Positions 54,110 to 62,322 of a stretch of DNA of 64,000 bases are shown in pieces. The position numbers and the translations under genes are program-made. The DNA is from Limnohabitans radicicola (GTDB taxonomy: Bacteria > Pseudomonadota > Gammaproteobacteria > Burkholderiales > Burkholderiaceae_C). Below the pieces are notes generated by a model. The model was not told the DNA's origin. It did not search any database and saw nothing but the letters and a program-made list of their open reading frames with translations. Each line of letters begins with the position of its first letter. The first letter of the stretch is position 1. The DNA lies in contig NZ_JACYFT010000001.1 in NCBI RefSeq assembly GCF_014837235.1, forward strand, positions 1,129,688 through 1,193,687, written 5' to 3'.

Positions 54110-54544
54110 ATGACCACCCCGCTTGAGCGTTCGTTCACCTACCGCCTGCACCTGCTGCACAAGGTCTCTGACCAGGGCAGCCACCAGTCGTATTTGCAGA
54201 CGCTGGGGCTGTCGCTGAGCGAAGCACGTAGCCTGGCTGCGATTGGCGCATTCCAGCCCATGTCGGTCGTGGCACTCGCCGACAAAGGCAACCTCAACAA
54301 AAGCCAGGCCAGCCGGGCCGCGCAGATCCTGGTGGACAAAGGCTGGGTCCACAAAACCGAACACCCCGTGGACGGACGTGGGGTTGAACTCAGCCTCACC
54401 CCCGAAGGCCGCAAGCTCTGGAAAAAAGCCATGGCCCTGATCGAGCAACGCAACGAAGACATCTTCGGCTGCCTCAACGCCCAGGAGCAGGCCACCCTCA
54501 GTCGCCTGCTGGACCGCCTGATCGCCCACAACCTGGGCATCTGA
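54110..54544 (+). CDS. MarR-family transcriptional regulator
   Basis: A 144-residue MarR regulator. ATG 54110 is chosen because the longer frame runs into the palindromic operator. The winged helix covers 'LSLSEARSLAAIGAFQPMSVVALADKGNLNKSQASRAAQILVDKGWVHKTEHPVDGRGVELSLTPEG', shown here to locate it at ~35-100. It is 18 bases upstream of an FAD monooxygenase gene on the same strand and probably represses this operon until an aromatic ligand binds. Confidence 0.92.
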   Translation: MTTPLERSFTYRLHLLHKVSDQGSHQSYLQTLGLSLSEARSLAAIGAFQPMSVVALADKGNLNKSQASRAAQILVDKGWVHKTEHPVDGRGVELSLTPEGRKLWKKAMALIEQRNEDIFGCLNAQEQATLSRLLDRLIAHNLGI

Positions 54545-54562
54545 CCGCCCACAAGGACACAC

Positions 54563-56254
54563 ATGCACACCCCCAGCACCGAGGCACGCCCTTCGATTTA
54601 TTACACCTACCAAGTCTTCCAGCCTTGGCTGGCATCAGCGCATCCGAAACAAGACCGAAAAAAAGTCGTGATCGTCGGCTCGGGGCCGGCCGGCATGGTG
54701 ACTGCGCTCGAACTGGCGCGCCACGGCGTACCCAGCGTGGTCTTGTCGGCCGAGCTGCAGTTCTCGCAAGGCAGCCGGGCGATCTGCTTCACACGCCGCT
54801 CGATGGAGATCCTGCAGCAAGTCGGCGTGGCCGACCGCATGACCGCAGGCGGCCTGCCTTGGCGCTTTGGCAACTCGTTTTACCGGGGCCAGCGCGTGTT
54901 CCGCATGGAAGCGCCGCACGATGCCGATGATCGCTTCTTCCCGATCATCAACGTGCAGCAGCAGTTCATGGAGGAGTACCTGCACGACGCCTGCAAAGCC
55001 AACCCGCTGATCGACTTCCGCTGGGGCAACAAGGTGAACAAAGTGGACCAGAAGGACGGCTACGCCGTGCTCGAAGTCGACACGTCAGAAGGCCCCTATG
55101 CGTTGGAGAGCGACTGGGTGGTCGCCGCTGACGGCGGGCGCTCGGGCATCCGCACGGCCATGAACCTGCGGATGGAAGGCGCGTCTTACGAAGGATTTTT
55201 CGTGATCGCCGACATCCAAATTGACCTGCCTTACCCCACAGAACGGCTGGCTTTTTTTGACCCCGAGTGGAACCCCGGCAACACCATCCTCATGCACCGC
55301 GAACCGAACGGCATCTGGCGCGTGGACTACCAATTGCCCCCCGGCGAAACACCCGAAGAGGCGCTGCGCCCCGAATCGCTCAAGACCCGCATCGATGCTC
55401 AGCTGGCCATGATCGGCCACGCCGGTCTGAAGTGGGAAATGGACTGGTCTTCGGTCTACTCGGCCCGCACGCTCACGCTGCCCGACTTTGTGCACGGCAG
55501 CGTCATCTTCACCGGCGACGCGGCGCACCTGCTGCCCATCTTTGGCGTGCGCGGGGCCAACACCGCCTTCCAAGACGCGCAGTCGCTGGGCTGGCACCTG
55601 GCCTTTGTGGTCAAGGGTCTGGCGGGCAAAACCTTGCTGGCCAACCACAGTGCCGAACGTGTGGGTGCAGCCCGCGAAATCATCACAGAAGCGGGCAAGA
55701 GCACCCGCTTCATGACACCCCCCAGCCGTGGCTTCAGGTTGCTGCGCGACGCGGTGCTCTCGCTCTCGCTCACGCAAGAATTCGTGCGCCCTCTTTACCA
55801 CTGGCGCACCTCGCGCCCGCATGAGTACACCCACTCCCTGCTCAACAGCACGGGCGACGACAACGCCCTGTTCAAAAGCGGTCCCGCGCACGGGGCACCG
55901 CCACAAAACGTGCGCTTGGGTGCGAACGACTTTTTGCTCGACCACCTGGGCGGCGGCTTTGACCTGCTGTACTTCACCGATGCACCCGCAATACCTGAGG
56001 CCTTGCAACAGGTCATCCAGAACGCACGGCAACAAGGCATGCCGCTGAACGTGATCGCGGTGGGCGCGGCCCAGCCTGTGGCGGGCGCCGACAAGCACCT
56101 GCTCGATGCCGACGGCCACCTGCGCGCGCGCTACGGCGTGCCTGCCAGTGGCGGCGCATATTTGCTGCGCCCCGACCAGCACGTCTGCGCCCGCTGGCTC
56201 ACCCTCGACGCCACACGCCTGCAAGCCGCACTCACCACCGCACTGCCTCAATAA
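54563..56254 (+). CDS. FAD-dependent aromatic monooxygenase
   Basis: A 563-residue class A flavoprotein hydroxylase of the PheA/MhpA type. The dinucleotide-binding GxGxxG is 'VVIVGSGPAGMVTALELARHG' (~35), the 'DG' motif lies in 'VVAADGGRSGIRTAM', and the second FAD motif 'FTGDAAHLLPIFGVRGANTAFQDAQSLGW' (~310) follows the usual GD pattern. A C-terminal thioredoxin-like domain (~410-560) without catalytic cysteines matches phenol-hydroxylase relatives. The enzyme uses NAD(P)H and O2 to hydroxylate an aromatic ring. The following fumarylacetoacetase suggests that the product enters a homogentisate/gentisate-like ring-cleavage route. The exact substrate is unknown. Confidence 0.9.
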   Translation: MHTPSTEARPSIYYTYQVFQPWLASAHPKQDRKKVVIVGSGPAGMVTALELARHGVPSVVLSAELQFSQGSRAICFTRRSMEILQQVGVADRMTAGGLPWRFGNSFYRGQRVFRMEAPHDADDRFFPIINVQQQFMEEYLHDACKANPLIDFRWGNKVNKVDQKDGYAVLEVDTSEGPYALESDWVVAADGGRSGIRTAMNLRMEGASYEGFFVIADIQIDLPYPTERLAFFDPEWNPGNTILMHREPNGIWRVDYQLPPGETPEEALRPESLKTRIDAQLAMIGHAGLKWEMDWSSVYSARTLTLPDFVHGSVIFTGDAAHLLPIFGVRGANTAFQDAQSLGWHLAFVVKGLAGKTLLANHSAERVGAAREIITEAGKSTRFMTPPSRGFRLLRDAVLSLSLTQEFVRPLYHWRTSRPHEYTHSLLNSTGDDNALFKSGPAHGAPPQNVRLGANDFLLDHLGGGFDLLYFTDAPAIPEALQQVIQNARQQGMPLNVIAVGAAQPVAGADKHLLDADGHLRARYGVPASGGAYLLRPDQHVCARWLTLDATRLQAALTTALPQ

Positions 56255-56264
56255 GGAAAACAGC

Positions 56265-56453
56265 ATGTCCAAGACACCCCTGTCCATTGACGGCCTCGAG
56301 ACCGTCTACGATGCACTGGCCACCGCCATTGACCAGGCAGGCCCGGACAAGGCCGAACTGTTTCTGGTCAAGCTCGCCTTGCTCCAGGCCAACGCGCTGG
56401 GTGATGAAGCGCAATTTAGCCAGCAGGTCCACACCGCCCTGCAAGACCTTTGA
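56265..56453 (+). CDS. DUF2783 small protein
   Basis: A 62-residue protein missed as a separate ORF in the track, beginning at ATG 56265 with AAGGA upstream. 'LSIDGLETVYDALATAIDQAGPDKAELFLVKLALLQANAL' fits DUF2783, a family of very short acidic helical proteins found beside FAD monooxygenases. It lies 10 bases after the monooxygenase stop and 25 before fahA. It may be an accessory or stabilising subunit of the hydroxylase; this is inference from position only. Confidence 0.8.
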   Translation: MSKTPLSIDGLETVYDALATAIDQAGPDKAELFLVKLALLQANALGDEAQFSQQVHTALQDL

Positions 56454-56478
56454 ACACCCACGCCGGAACAAGACCCAC

Positions 56479-57795
56479 ATGACGACCCTGAACGAAACCC
56501 ATGACCCCGCCTTGAAGAGCTGGGTCGGCTCGGCCAACACCGCAGGCTGCGACTTCCCCATCCAGAACCTGCCGTTCGCGGTGTTCCGCCGCCAAGGCTC
56601 GGCTGAAGCCTTCAGGGGCGGTGTGGCCATTGGCGACCAGATCGTGGACTTGGCGGCACTCGCCCAATCAGGCGTGCTGAAAGGCGAAGCAGCAGCAGCC
56701 GCACAAGCGGGTGCGCAAGACAAACTCAACGCCCTGATGGCGCTGGGCAGCTCGGCCTGGAGCGCACTGCGCCTGGCCTTGTCACGCGCCCTGCGCGAAG
56801 GCGCTGCCGAACAAGCGGCCTTGCAAGCGTGCCTGGTGGCGCAAGCCGAGGCCGAATACGACGTGCCCGCCCGCATTGGCGACTACACCGACTTCTACAC
56901 CTCGGTGCACCACGCCACCAACATCGGCAAGCAATTCCGTCCCGACAACCCGCTGCTGCCCAACTACAAATGGGTGCCCATCGGCTACCACGGCCGCGCG
57001 TCCAGCATTGGCATCTCGGGCCAGCAGTTCCGCCGCCCGGTGGGCCAGACCATGCCCCCCGGGGCCACCGAACCCACATTCGGCCCCTGCAAGCGTCTGG
57101 ACATCGAACTCGAATTGGGCATCTTCATTGGCAGCGGCAATGCCCTGGGCGAGCCGGTGCCGATCACCGAAGCCGAAGACCATGTGTTCGGCATCTGCCT
57201 GCTCAACGACTGGTCGGCGCGTGACATTCAAGGTTGGGAATACCAGCCGCTAGGCCCGTTTCTGTCGAAAAACTTCGCTTCCACCCTCTCGCCCTGGGTC
57301 GTCACGCTCGAAGCGCTGAACCCTTACCGCGTGGCCTTCACCCGCCCTGAGGGCGATCCGCAGCCCATGGCCTATCTGGACTCTGCGGCCAACCGGGCCG
57401 AAGGCGCTTTCGACATTCAGCTGCAAGTCGGTCTGCAAACCGCGCAGATGCGCGCCGCAGGCCAGGCGGACGCCAGCATCTGCCGCACCAGCTACCGCCA
57501 CGCCTACTGGACGGTGGCGCAAATGGTCGCACACCACACGGTGAACGGCTGCAACCTGCAGCCGGGCGACCTGTTCGGCAGCGGCACCCTGTCTGGCCCT
57601 ACGCTCGACCAGGCGGCGGCCCTGATCGAGCTGACCACGGGTGGCAAAAACCCGGTGGCGCTGCCGGGCGGCGAGCAGCGCACCTGGCTGGAAGACGGCG
57701 ACAGTGTGGTGTTGCGCGGCTGGTGCGAGCGCGAAGGCGCAGCCCGCATCGGCTTTGGCGAATGCGTGGGCACCGTGCTGCCTGCGCGCACCTGA
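56479..57795 (+). CDS. fahA: Fumarylacetoacetase
   Basis: A 438-residue fumarylacetoacetate hydrolase, the full length of the two-domain enzyme. ATG 56479 is chosen; the ORF-track start lies inside the DUF2783 gene. The N-terminal SH3-like domain begins 'DFPIQNLPFAVFRR'. The catalytic domain has 'DYTDFYTSVHHATNIGKQFRP' (Asp metal ligand and catalytic His), 'ELELGIFIG' (Glu ligands) and 'LNDWSARDIQGWEYQPLGPFLSKNF'. It splits fumarylacetoacetate to fumarate and acetoacetate at the end of tyrosine/homogentisate breakdown. Its operon with a monooxygenase and MarR is unlike the classic hmgA-fahA pair. Confidence 0.95.
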   Translation: MTTLNETHDPALKSWVGSANTAGCDFPIQNLPFAVFRRQGSAEAFRGGVAIGDQIVDLAALAQSGVLKGEAAAAAQAGAQDKLNALMALGSSAWSALRLALSRALREGAAEQAALQACLVAQAEAEYDVPARIGDYTDFYTSVHHATNIGKQFRPDNPLLPNYKWVPIGYHGRASSIGISGQQFRRPVGQTMPPGATEPTFGPCKRLDIELELGIFIGSGNALGEPVPITEAEDHVFGICLLNDWSARDIQGWEYQPLGPFLSKNFASTLSPWVVTLEALNPYRVAFTRPEGDPQPMAYLDSAANRAEGAFDIQLQVGLQTAQMRAAGQADASICRTSYRHAYWTVAQMVAHHTVNGCNLQPGDLFGSGTLSGPTLDQAAALIELTTGGKNPVALPGGEQRTWLEDGDSVVLRGWCEREGAARIGFGECVGTVLPART

Positions 57796-57930
57796 ATCTG
57801 GCATGGGTGGCTCTGAGCGAGTCACCCACGTTATACCCACGGATTGACCGAGGTCTCTGCCTGCTCCTAAGATGGGTTTGCCCTGTCCGGCTCAAGCGCC
57901 GGTCCTCTTGTCCATCCACGGAGACTTTCG

Positions 57931-58794
57931 ATGAAACGCTTGCAACCCCGCAGCTTCGCTGCTTGCCTGTTGGCTGGCCTGCTGGCCTTTGGCGCACACC
58001 ACACATCGGCCCAGACCGCTGCAGCACCTGCTGCATCTGCCGCGACAGGCAAAACCGAACTGCTCTGGCTGGGCCAGGCGAGCTTTCGCATCAAGACCCC
58101 GGGCGGCAAAACCATTGTGGTTGACCCCTGGCTCACCGGCGGTCCCAAAACGCCTGCGCCCTACAAGACCGACATCTCCGCATTGGGCAAGGTGGACCTG
58201 CTGCTGGTCACCCACGCGCACGTGGACCACATCGGTGACGCCCCCGATCTGGCCAAAATGCACAACACCAAACTCTATGGCCCGGCCGACATGGTCACGC
58301 CACTGATCACCCTGGGCGTGCTGCCCGCCGATCTGGGTCACCGCTTCAACAAGACCGGCAGCGTCAAGCCCCTGCCCGGCATCAAAGTCACCGCCGTCCA
58401 GGCCGAGCACTCTTCGCTGCTGGTGTGGAAGAACCCCGCCACCAACAAAAACGAGTCGCATCCTGCGGGCGAAGCCGTGGGCTACATCATCGAGCTGGAA
58501 AACGGCTTCAAGATCTGGCACATGGGCGATACCGGTCTGTTCGGCGACATGAAGTTCATCACCGAGCGCTACAAGCCCGATCTGGTGCTGATGCCCATTG
58601 GCGGCAACTTCACCATGGCGCCCGACGACGCGGCTTTTGCGGCGCGCAACTGGATCCAGCCCAAGATGGTGATCCCGATGCACTACAACTCCAACCCGCT
58701 GACCCCCGGCACCCTGGCCGAGTTCCAGGACGCCATGAAGGGCAGCAGTGTGAAAGTGGTGCCCATGACCGAAGGCCAGAGCGTCGAGTTCTGA
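57931..58794 (+). CDS. Exported metallo-beta-lactamase-fold hydrolase (UPF0173/UlaG-like)
   Basis: A 287-residue exported metal-dependent hydrolase. A signal peptide (MKRLQPRSFAACLLAGLLAFGAHHTSAQ) precedes the fold. Metal ligands: 'LLVTHAHVDHIGDAPDLAK' (HxHxDH), 'VQAEHSSLL', 'WHMGDTGLFGDM' and 'VIPMHYNSNP'. This set matches UPF0173/UlaG-like metallo-beta-lactamase proteins, which include lactonases and phosphodiesterase-like enzymes; most are cytoplasmic, so the signal peptide is notable. It is five bases upstream of an amino-acid-type binding protein and may be co-transcribed. Substrate unknown. Confidence 0.88.
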   Translation: MKRLQPRSFAACLLAGLLAFGAHHTSAQTAAAPAASAATGKTELLWLGQASFRIKTPGGKTIVVDPWLTGGPKTPAPYKTDISALGKVDLLLVTHAHVDHIGDAPDLAKMHNTKLYGPADMVTPLITLGVLPADLGHRFNKTGSVKPLPGIKVTAVQAEHSSLLVWKNPATNKNESHPAGEAVGYIIELENGFKIWHMGDTGLFGDMKFITERYKPDLVLMPIGGNFTMAPDDAAFAARNWIQPKMVIPMHYNSNPLTPGTLAEFQDAMKGSSVKVVPMTEGQSVEF

Positions 58795-58799
58795 GCGCC

Positions 58800-59594
58800 A
58801 TGCACAAGCTGACCCGCCGGGCCTGCGCCGTGCTGGGCCTGGCGCTGTGCGCTAGCGCCTGGGCCCAATCTGCCACAGACACTGCCCGCGCCGACATCGC
58901 GCCCACAGGCACTTTGCGTGCCGTCATCAACCAGGGCAACCCCATCCTCGCCAGCAAAGACCCCTCCACGGGCGAGCCCGTGGGCGTGTCGGTGGACCTG
59001 GCCCGTGCCTTGGCTGCGCAGTTGAAACTGCCGCTGCAGTTGATCCCGGTCAGCTCGGCAGGCCAATCGGTCGAACTCGTCACGCAAGAGAAGGCCGATG
59101 TCGGCTTCTTCGCCATCGACCCGGTGCGTGGGCAGGGCATCGCTTTCACTGCAGCCTATGTGCAGATCGAAGGCAGCTACCTCGTCCGGCAAGACTCGCC
59201 CTTGCAAAAAAACGAAGACGTGGATCGCCCCGCACACCGCGTGGTGGTCGGCAAGGGGAGTGCCTACGACCTGTTCCTCACGCGCGAACTCAAGCAGGCC
59301 CAGCTGGTGCGCGCGCCGACATCGCCCGAGGTGGTGTCGTTTTTCATGGCAGGCCCCTACGACGTGGCGGCTGGCGTCAAACAGCAGCTCGAATCCGATG
59401 CGCGCCACACCCCTGGTGTGCGCCTGCTGCCCGGGCGCTTCATGGTGATTGATCAGGCCATGGGCTTGCCCAAAAGCCGCAGCGCCAGCGCCCACGAGCG
59501 GCTCAGCCGGTTTGTGAGCGACATGAAGGCCAGTGGCTTTGTGGCCGATGCCCTCACGCAGCACCGGATTGATGGCGCGGTGGTCGCGCCATGA
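58800..59594 (+). CDS. Amino-acid-type ABC transporter substrate-binding protein (family 3)
   Basis: A 264-residue periplasmic type II binding protein. ATG 58800 lies five bases after the hydrolase stop; the ORF-track frame starts inside that gene. The signal peptide is MHKLTRRACAVLGLALCASAWAQ. 'TGTLRAVINQGNPILASKDPSTGEPVGVSVDLARALAAQL' is the SBP_bac_3 signature. No permease or ATPase is nearby, so it may serve a transporter elsewhere or act as a solo binding protein. Ligand unknown, probably an amino acid or related small molecule. Confidence 0.88.
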   Translation: MHKLTRRACAVLGLALCASAWAQSATDTARADIAPTGTLRAVINQGNPILASKDPSTGEPVGVSVDLARALAAQLKLPLQLIPVSSAGQSVELVTQEKADVGFFAIDPVRGQGIAFTAAYVQIEGSYLVRQDSPLQKNEDVDRPAHRVVVGKGSAYDLFLTRELKQAQLVRAPTSPEVVSFFMAGPYDVAAGVKQQLESDARHTPGVRLLPGRFMVIDQAMGLPKSRSASAHERLSRFVSDMKASGFVADALTQHRIDGAVVAP

Positions 59595-59626
59595 TCATTG
59601 AACAAAATCCCTGACGAAGGATCAAG

Positions 59627-60172
59627 ATGCATCGCGCAGTCGTGATCATTGATGTGCAACGTGTTTTTGAGGACGGCCCTCACCAAGCCTTCCAGGCCGC
59701 GGAAGTGATCGCCCGGCTCAATCAGATCACGCAAGCTGCAAGACAGACCCAAACTCCCGTTTTCATGGTGCAACACGCCGCCACGTCAGGGCCGCTTGCG
59801 TACGGCGAGCCAGGCTGGGCATTTGCCCATCTGCTGACAGTGTCTCCTGCAGACACTGTGGTTCATAAAAATACCGCCGATGCCTTCCACAACACTACGC
59901 TGCATGCGCAACTGCAAGCGCGAGGGATCACGGAATTGATCGTCGGTGGCATCCAGACCGATTTTTGTGTGGACACATCCATACGCCGGGCATTGGCGTT
60001 GGGCTACGCCATTTCGCTGGTTTCGGATGGCCACACCACGTTGGACAACACGGTGTTATCGGCCGAGCAAATCATTGCGCACCACAACGTGAACCTGTCG
60101 AGCATTTCCAGTTTTGGTCCCAGAGTCACGCTGGTGCCAGCAGCGGTCATGGCCACCACGCTTGCAGCCTGA
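59627..60172 (+). CDS. Isochorismatase-like cysteine hydrolase
   Basis: A 181-residue hydrolase of the isochorismatase-like superfamily. The triad is visible as Asp in 'AVVIIDVQRVF' (~9), Lys in 'DTVVHKNTADAFHNTTL' (~85) and Cys in 'IVGGIQTDFCVDTSIRRALALGY' (~112). The family includes nicotinamidase, ureidoacrylate and N-carbamoyl hydrolases; no residue here fixes the substrate. The coding region is less GC-rich and uses more rare codons than its neighbours, a mild sign of a different origin. It stands 32 bases after the binding-protein gene and converges with phaC. Confidence 0.88.
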   Translation: MHRAVVIIDVQRVFEDGPHQAFQAAEVIARLNQITQAARQTQTPVFMVQHAATSGPLAYGEPGWAFAHLLTVSPADTVVHKNTADAFHNTTLHAQLQARGITELIVGGIQTDFCVDTSIRRALALGYAISLVSDGHTTLDNTVLSAEQIIAHHNVNLSSISSFGPRVTLVPAAVMATTLAA

Positions 60173-60181
60173 CTGGCCTCT

Positions 60182-61933
60182 CTAATCCCCGTAGCGCACC
60201 TGCACATAGCTGCCCGGTGCGGGCTCCAGCACATCGGCCGGGCTGATCTCGCGGGCCAGCACATGCTCGCCGCCGTGGCTGCGCAACCATGCATGCCAGG
60301 CGGGCCACCATGAGCCGCTGAAACGGGGGGCCTTGCGCTGCCAGACTTCCGGCGCTGTGGCCTCGGCGGTCAAGGGCGTGTGCAGCAGCTGGTAGTGGTG
60401 GTGTGCATGCCCGGGCTCGGAGACGATGCCGGCGTTGTGGCCACCGCTGGTGAGCACGAAAGTCACATCCGAACGGGTCAGGCTGTGGACTTTGTAGGCC
60501 GACCGCCAGGGCGTGACGTGGTCTTTTTGCGTGCCCACGGCAAACACTGGCATGCGTAGGTCACCCAACGACACAGGCTGGCCTTCGACCTTGTAGCGGC
60601 CATTGGCCAGGTCGTTGTGCAGGTACATCTGGTGCAGGTACTGGCTGTGCATGGTGGCGGGCATGCGCGTGACGTCGGCATTCCAGGCCATCAGGTCGTT
60701 GGCGCTGATGCGCTCGCCGAGCCAGTATTCGCGCATGCGGGCCGACCAGATGAGGTCCTGCGCATGCAGGAACTGGAACGAGCCGCCCATCTGCCTGCCG
60801 GTCAAAAAGCCTTTTTCGGCCATGCTGTCTTCCAGCACCGCCACCTGCGCTTCGTCCAGCAGCACCCCCAGCTCGCCTGCATCCTGAAAATCCAGCTGCG
60901 TGGCCAGCAGGGTCAAGCTGGCCAAGGGGGCGATGGCCTGCGCGTCCTGCATCGGTTCATCGCGCGCAAGCGCAGCCGCAGCGATGGACAGCAGCGTGCC
61001 CCCCAGGCAGTAACCCACCGCATGGATGGGCACGCCGCCCGTGCGCTCGGTGATGACGGCCAGCGGGTTGAGCACGCCCAGGCGCAGGTAATCTTCCATG
61101 TCGAGCAAGGCGTCGCTGGCGTCCGGGTTGCGCCAAGACAGCATGTACACGGTGTGCCCCTGATCGACCAGGTAGCGCACCAGCGAGTTGTGCGGCGACA
61201 GGTCCAGGATGTAGTACTTCATGATCCACGAGGGCACGATGAACACCGGCTCGCGCTGCACCTGCGCGGTGGTCGGCGTGTACTGGATCAACTCCACCAG
61301 GTGGTTGCGGTGCACCACGGCCCCGGACGTGCAGGCGACCTCGATGCCAGGCCGGTAGGCGGCGTCGCCGTCCATCGCCGTCTGCGGATGGATCTGCCGC
61401 TGCATGTCCTGCCAGGCGTGGTGCCAGCCCTGGCGCAGGTTGTCGCCCCGGGTCTGCAGCGTGGTCATGAGCACCTGGGGGTTGGTGTGCGGCCAGTTGC
61501 TGGGCGAGAGCATGTCCAGCCACTGCCGCGCCATCAGGTGCACCACGTCCTGGTGGTGGTGTTCCATGCCCCGCAGGTGGCTGGCGTGCGCCCACCATTG
61601 CTCGGCGGTGTGGTGCGTGCTGGCCAGCGCGCAAAACGGCCACATCGCCCAGGTCGGATCGGCGTAGCGTTTGTCCGGATGCGGGTGTTCCTGACACCCC
61701 ACCTGCTTGAGCGAAGCCAGCCAGTGGTCCACGCTCTCGCTCTGCAAGCGCATGCGCGTGCCCGGCGATGTGCCCAAATGCCAAGCCCAATCGGCCAGCG
61801 CCAAACCCAGCGAGATGGGCGACAGGCCACCGGTCATGGCCACCCAAGGGGCCTTGACCTTGCGGTCCCAGACCAGGGCGGTGTCGGACAGCGCTGCGGG
61901 CGGCGTGGGGTGGGTGGACAGGTTCATCCGCAC
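60182..61933 (-). CDS. phaC: Polyhydroxyalkanoate synthase (class I-like PhaC)
   Basis: A 583-residue PHA synthase that polymerises hydroxyacyl-CoA into storage polyester on granule surfaces. The lipase-like box with catalytic Cys is 'AVGYCLGGTLLSIAAAAL' (~300). The catalytic Asp is in 'AVGTQKDHVTPWRSAYKV' and the His in 'LTSGGHNAGIVSEPG'. The N-terminal part (1-200) is less conserved than in R. eutropha PhaC, so this may be a second paralogue. A short conserved hypothetical gene begins almost directly upstream. Start may be at 61933 or the second Met at 61927. Confidence 0.93.
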   Translation of the reverse strand: MRMNLSTHPTPPAALSDTALVWDRKVKAPWVAMTGGLSPISLGLALADWAWHLGTSPGTRMRLQSESVDHWLASLKQVGCQEHPHPDKRYADPTWAMWPFCALASTHHTAEQWWAHASHLRGMEHHHQDVVHLMARQWLDMLSPSNWPHTNPQVLMTTLQTRGDNLRQGWHHAWQDMQRQIHPQTAMDGDAAYRPGIEVACTSGAVVHRNHLVELIQYTPTTAQVQREPVFIVPSWIMKYYILDLSPHNSLVRYLVDQGHTVYMLSWRNPDASDALLDMEDYLRLGVLNPLAVITERTGGVPIHAVGYCLGGTLLSIAAAALARDEPMQDAQAIAPLASLTLLATQLDFQDAGELGVLLDEAQVAVLEDSMAEKGFLTGRQMGGSFQFLHAQDLIWSARMREYWLGERISANDLMAWNADVTRMPATMHSQYLHQMYLHNDLANGRYKVEGQPVSLGDLRMPVFAVGTQKDHVTPWRSAYKVHSLTRSDVTFVLTSGGHNAGIVSEPGHAHHHYQLLHTPLTAEATAPEVWQRKAPRFSGSWWPAWHAWLRSHGGEHVLAREISPADVLEPAPGSYVQVRYGD

Positions 61934-61934
61934 A

Positions 61935-62237
61935 TCAACGGGGCAAACGGATCAGCTTGTCTTTGAGGCTGCCCTTGACCCAGAAATCCTTGCCTTTGCC
62001 GAGCAAGGCCTGGTAGGCCGCATCGCCCATCATTTTCTGGTTCATGGCCATACCCGCGTCGGCGCTGTCCATGTCCAGCAGCCAATGGATGCGCAAATGC
62101 CCGAACACCTCCATGCCACAACGCATGTTGACCTGGTAGGTCTTGTTGACATAAGCGCACACATCACCGGCAAACTGCAGGGCTGCCGCCGCCGAAGCGG
62201 CGTGCTTGACGGTCACGGAACGAATGAACAAGTGCAT
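61935..62237 (-). CDS. Small hypothetical protein upstream of phaC
   Basis: A 100-residue cytoplasmic protein of unknown function. 'MHLFIRSVTVKHAASAAAALQFAGDVCAYVNKTYQVNMRCGMEVFGHLRIHWLLDMDS' (beginning quoted to locate it) alternates strand and helix in a pattern like a dimeric alpha/beta ferredoxin-type barrel. Its stop is one base from the phaC start and a GGAG ribosome-binding site precedes ATG 62237, so it is a real gene coupled to phaC. I do not recognise the family. Confidence 0.72.
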   Translation of the reverse strand: MHLFIRSVTVKHAASAAAALQFAGDVCAYVNKTYQVNMRCGMEVFGHLRIHWLLDMDSADAGMAMNQKMMGDAAYQALLGKGKDFWVKGSLKDKLIRLPR

Positions 62238-62322
62238 GTGGAACTCCTCGGAATGAGGGTCCCATGGTGGCCAAAACCTTTTCGCGTGTCGGTGGGCTGA
62301 CGCACGCCTGCGGATGACGCGC

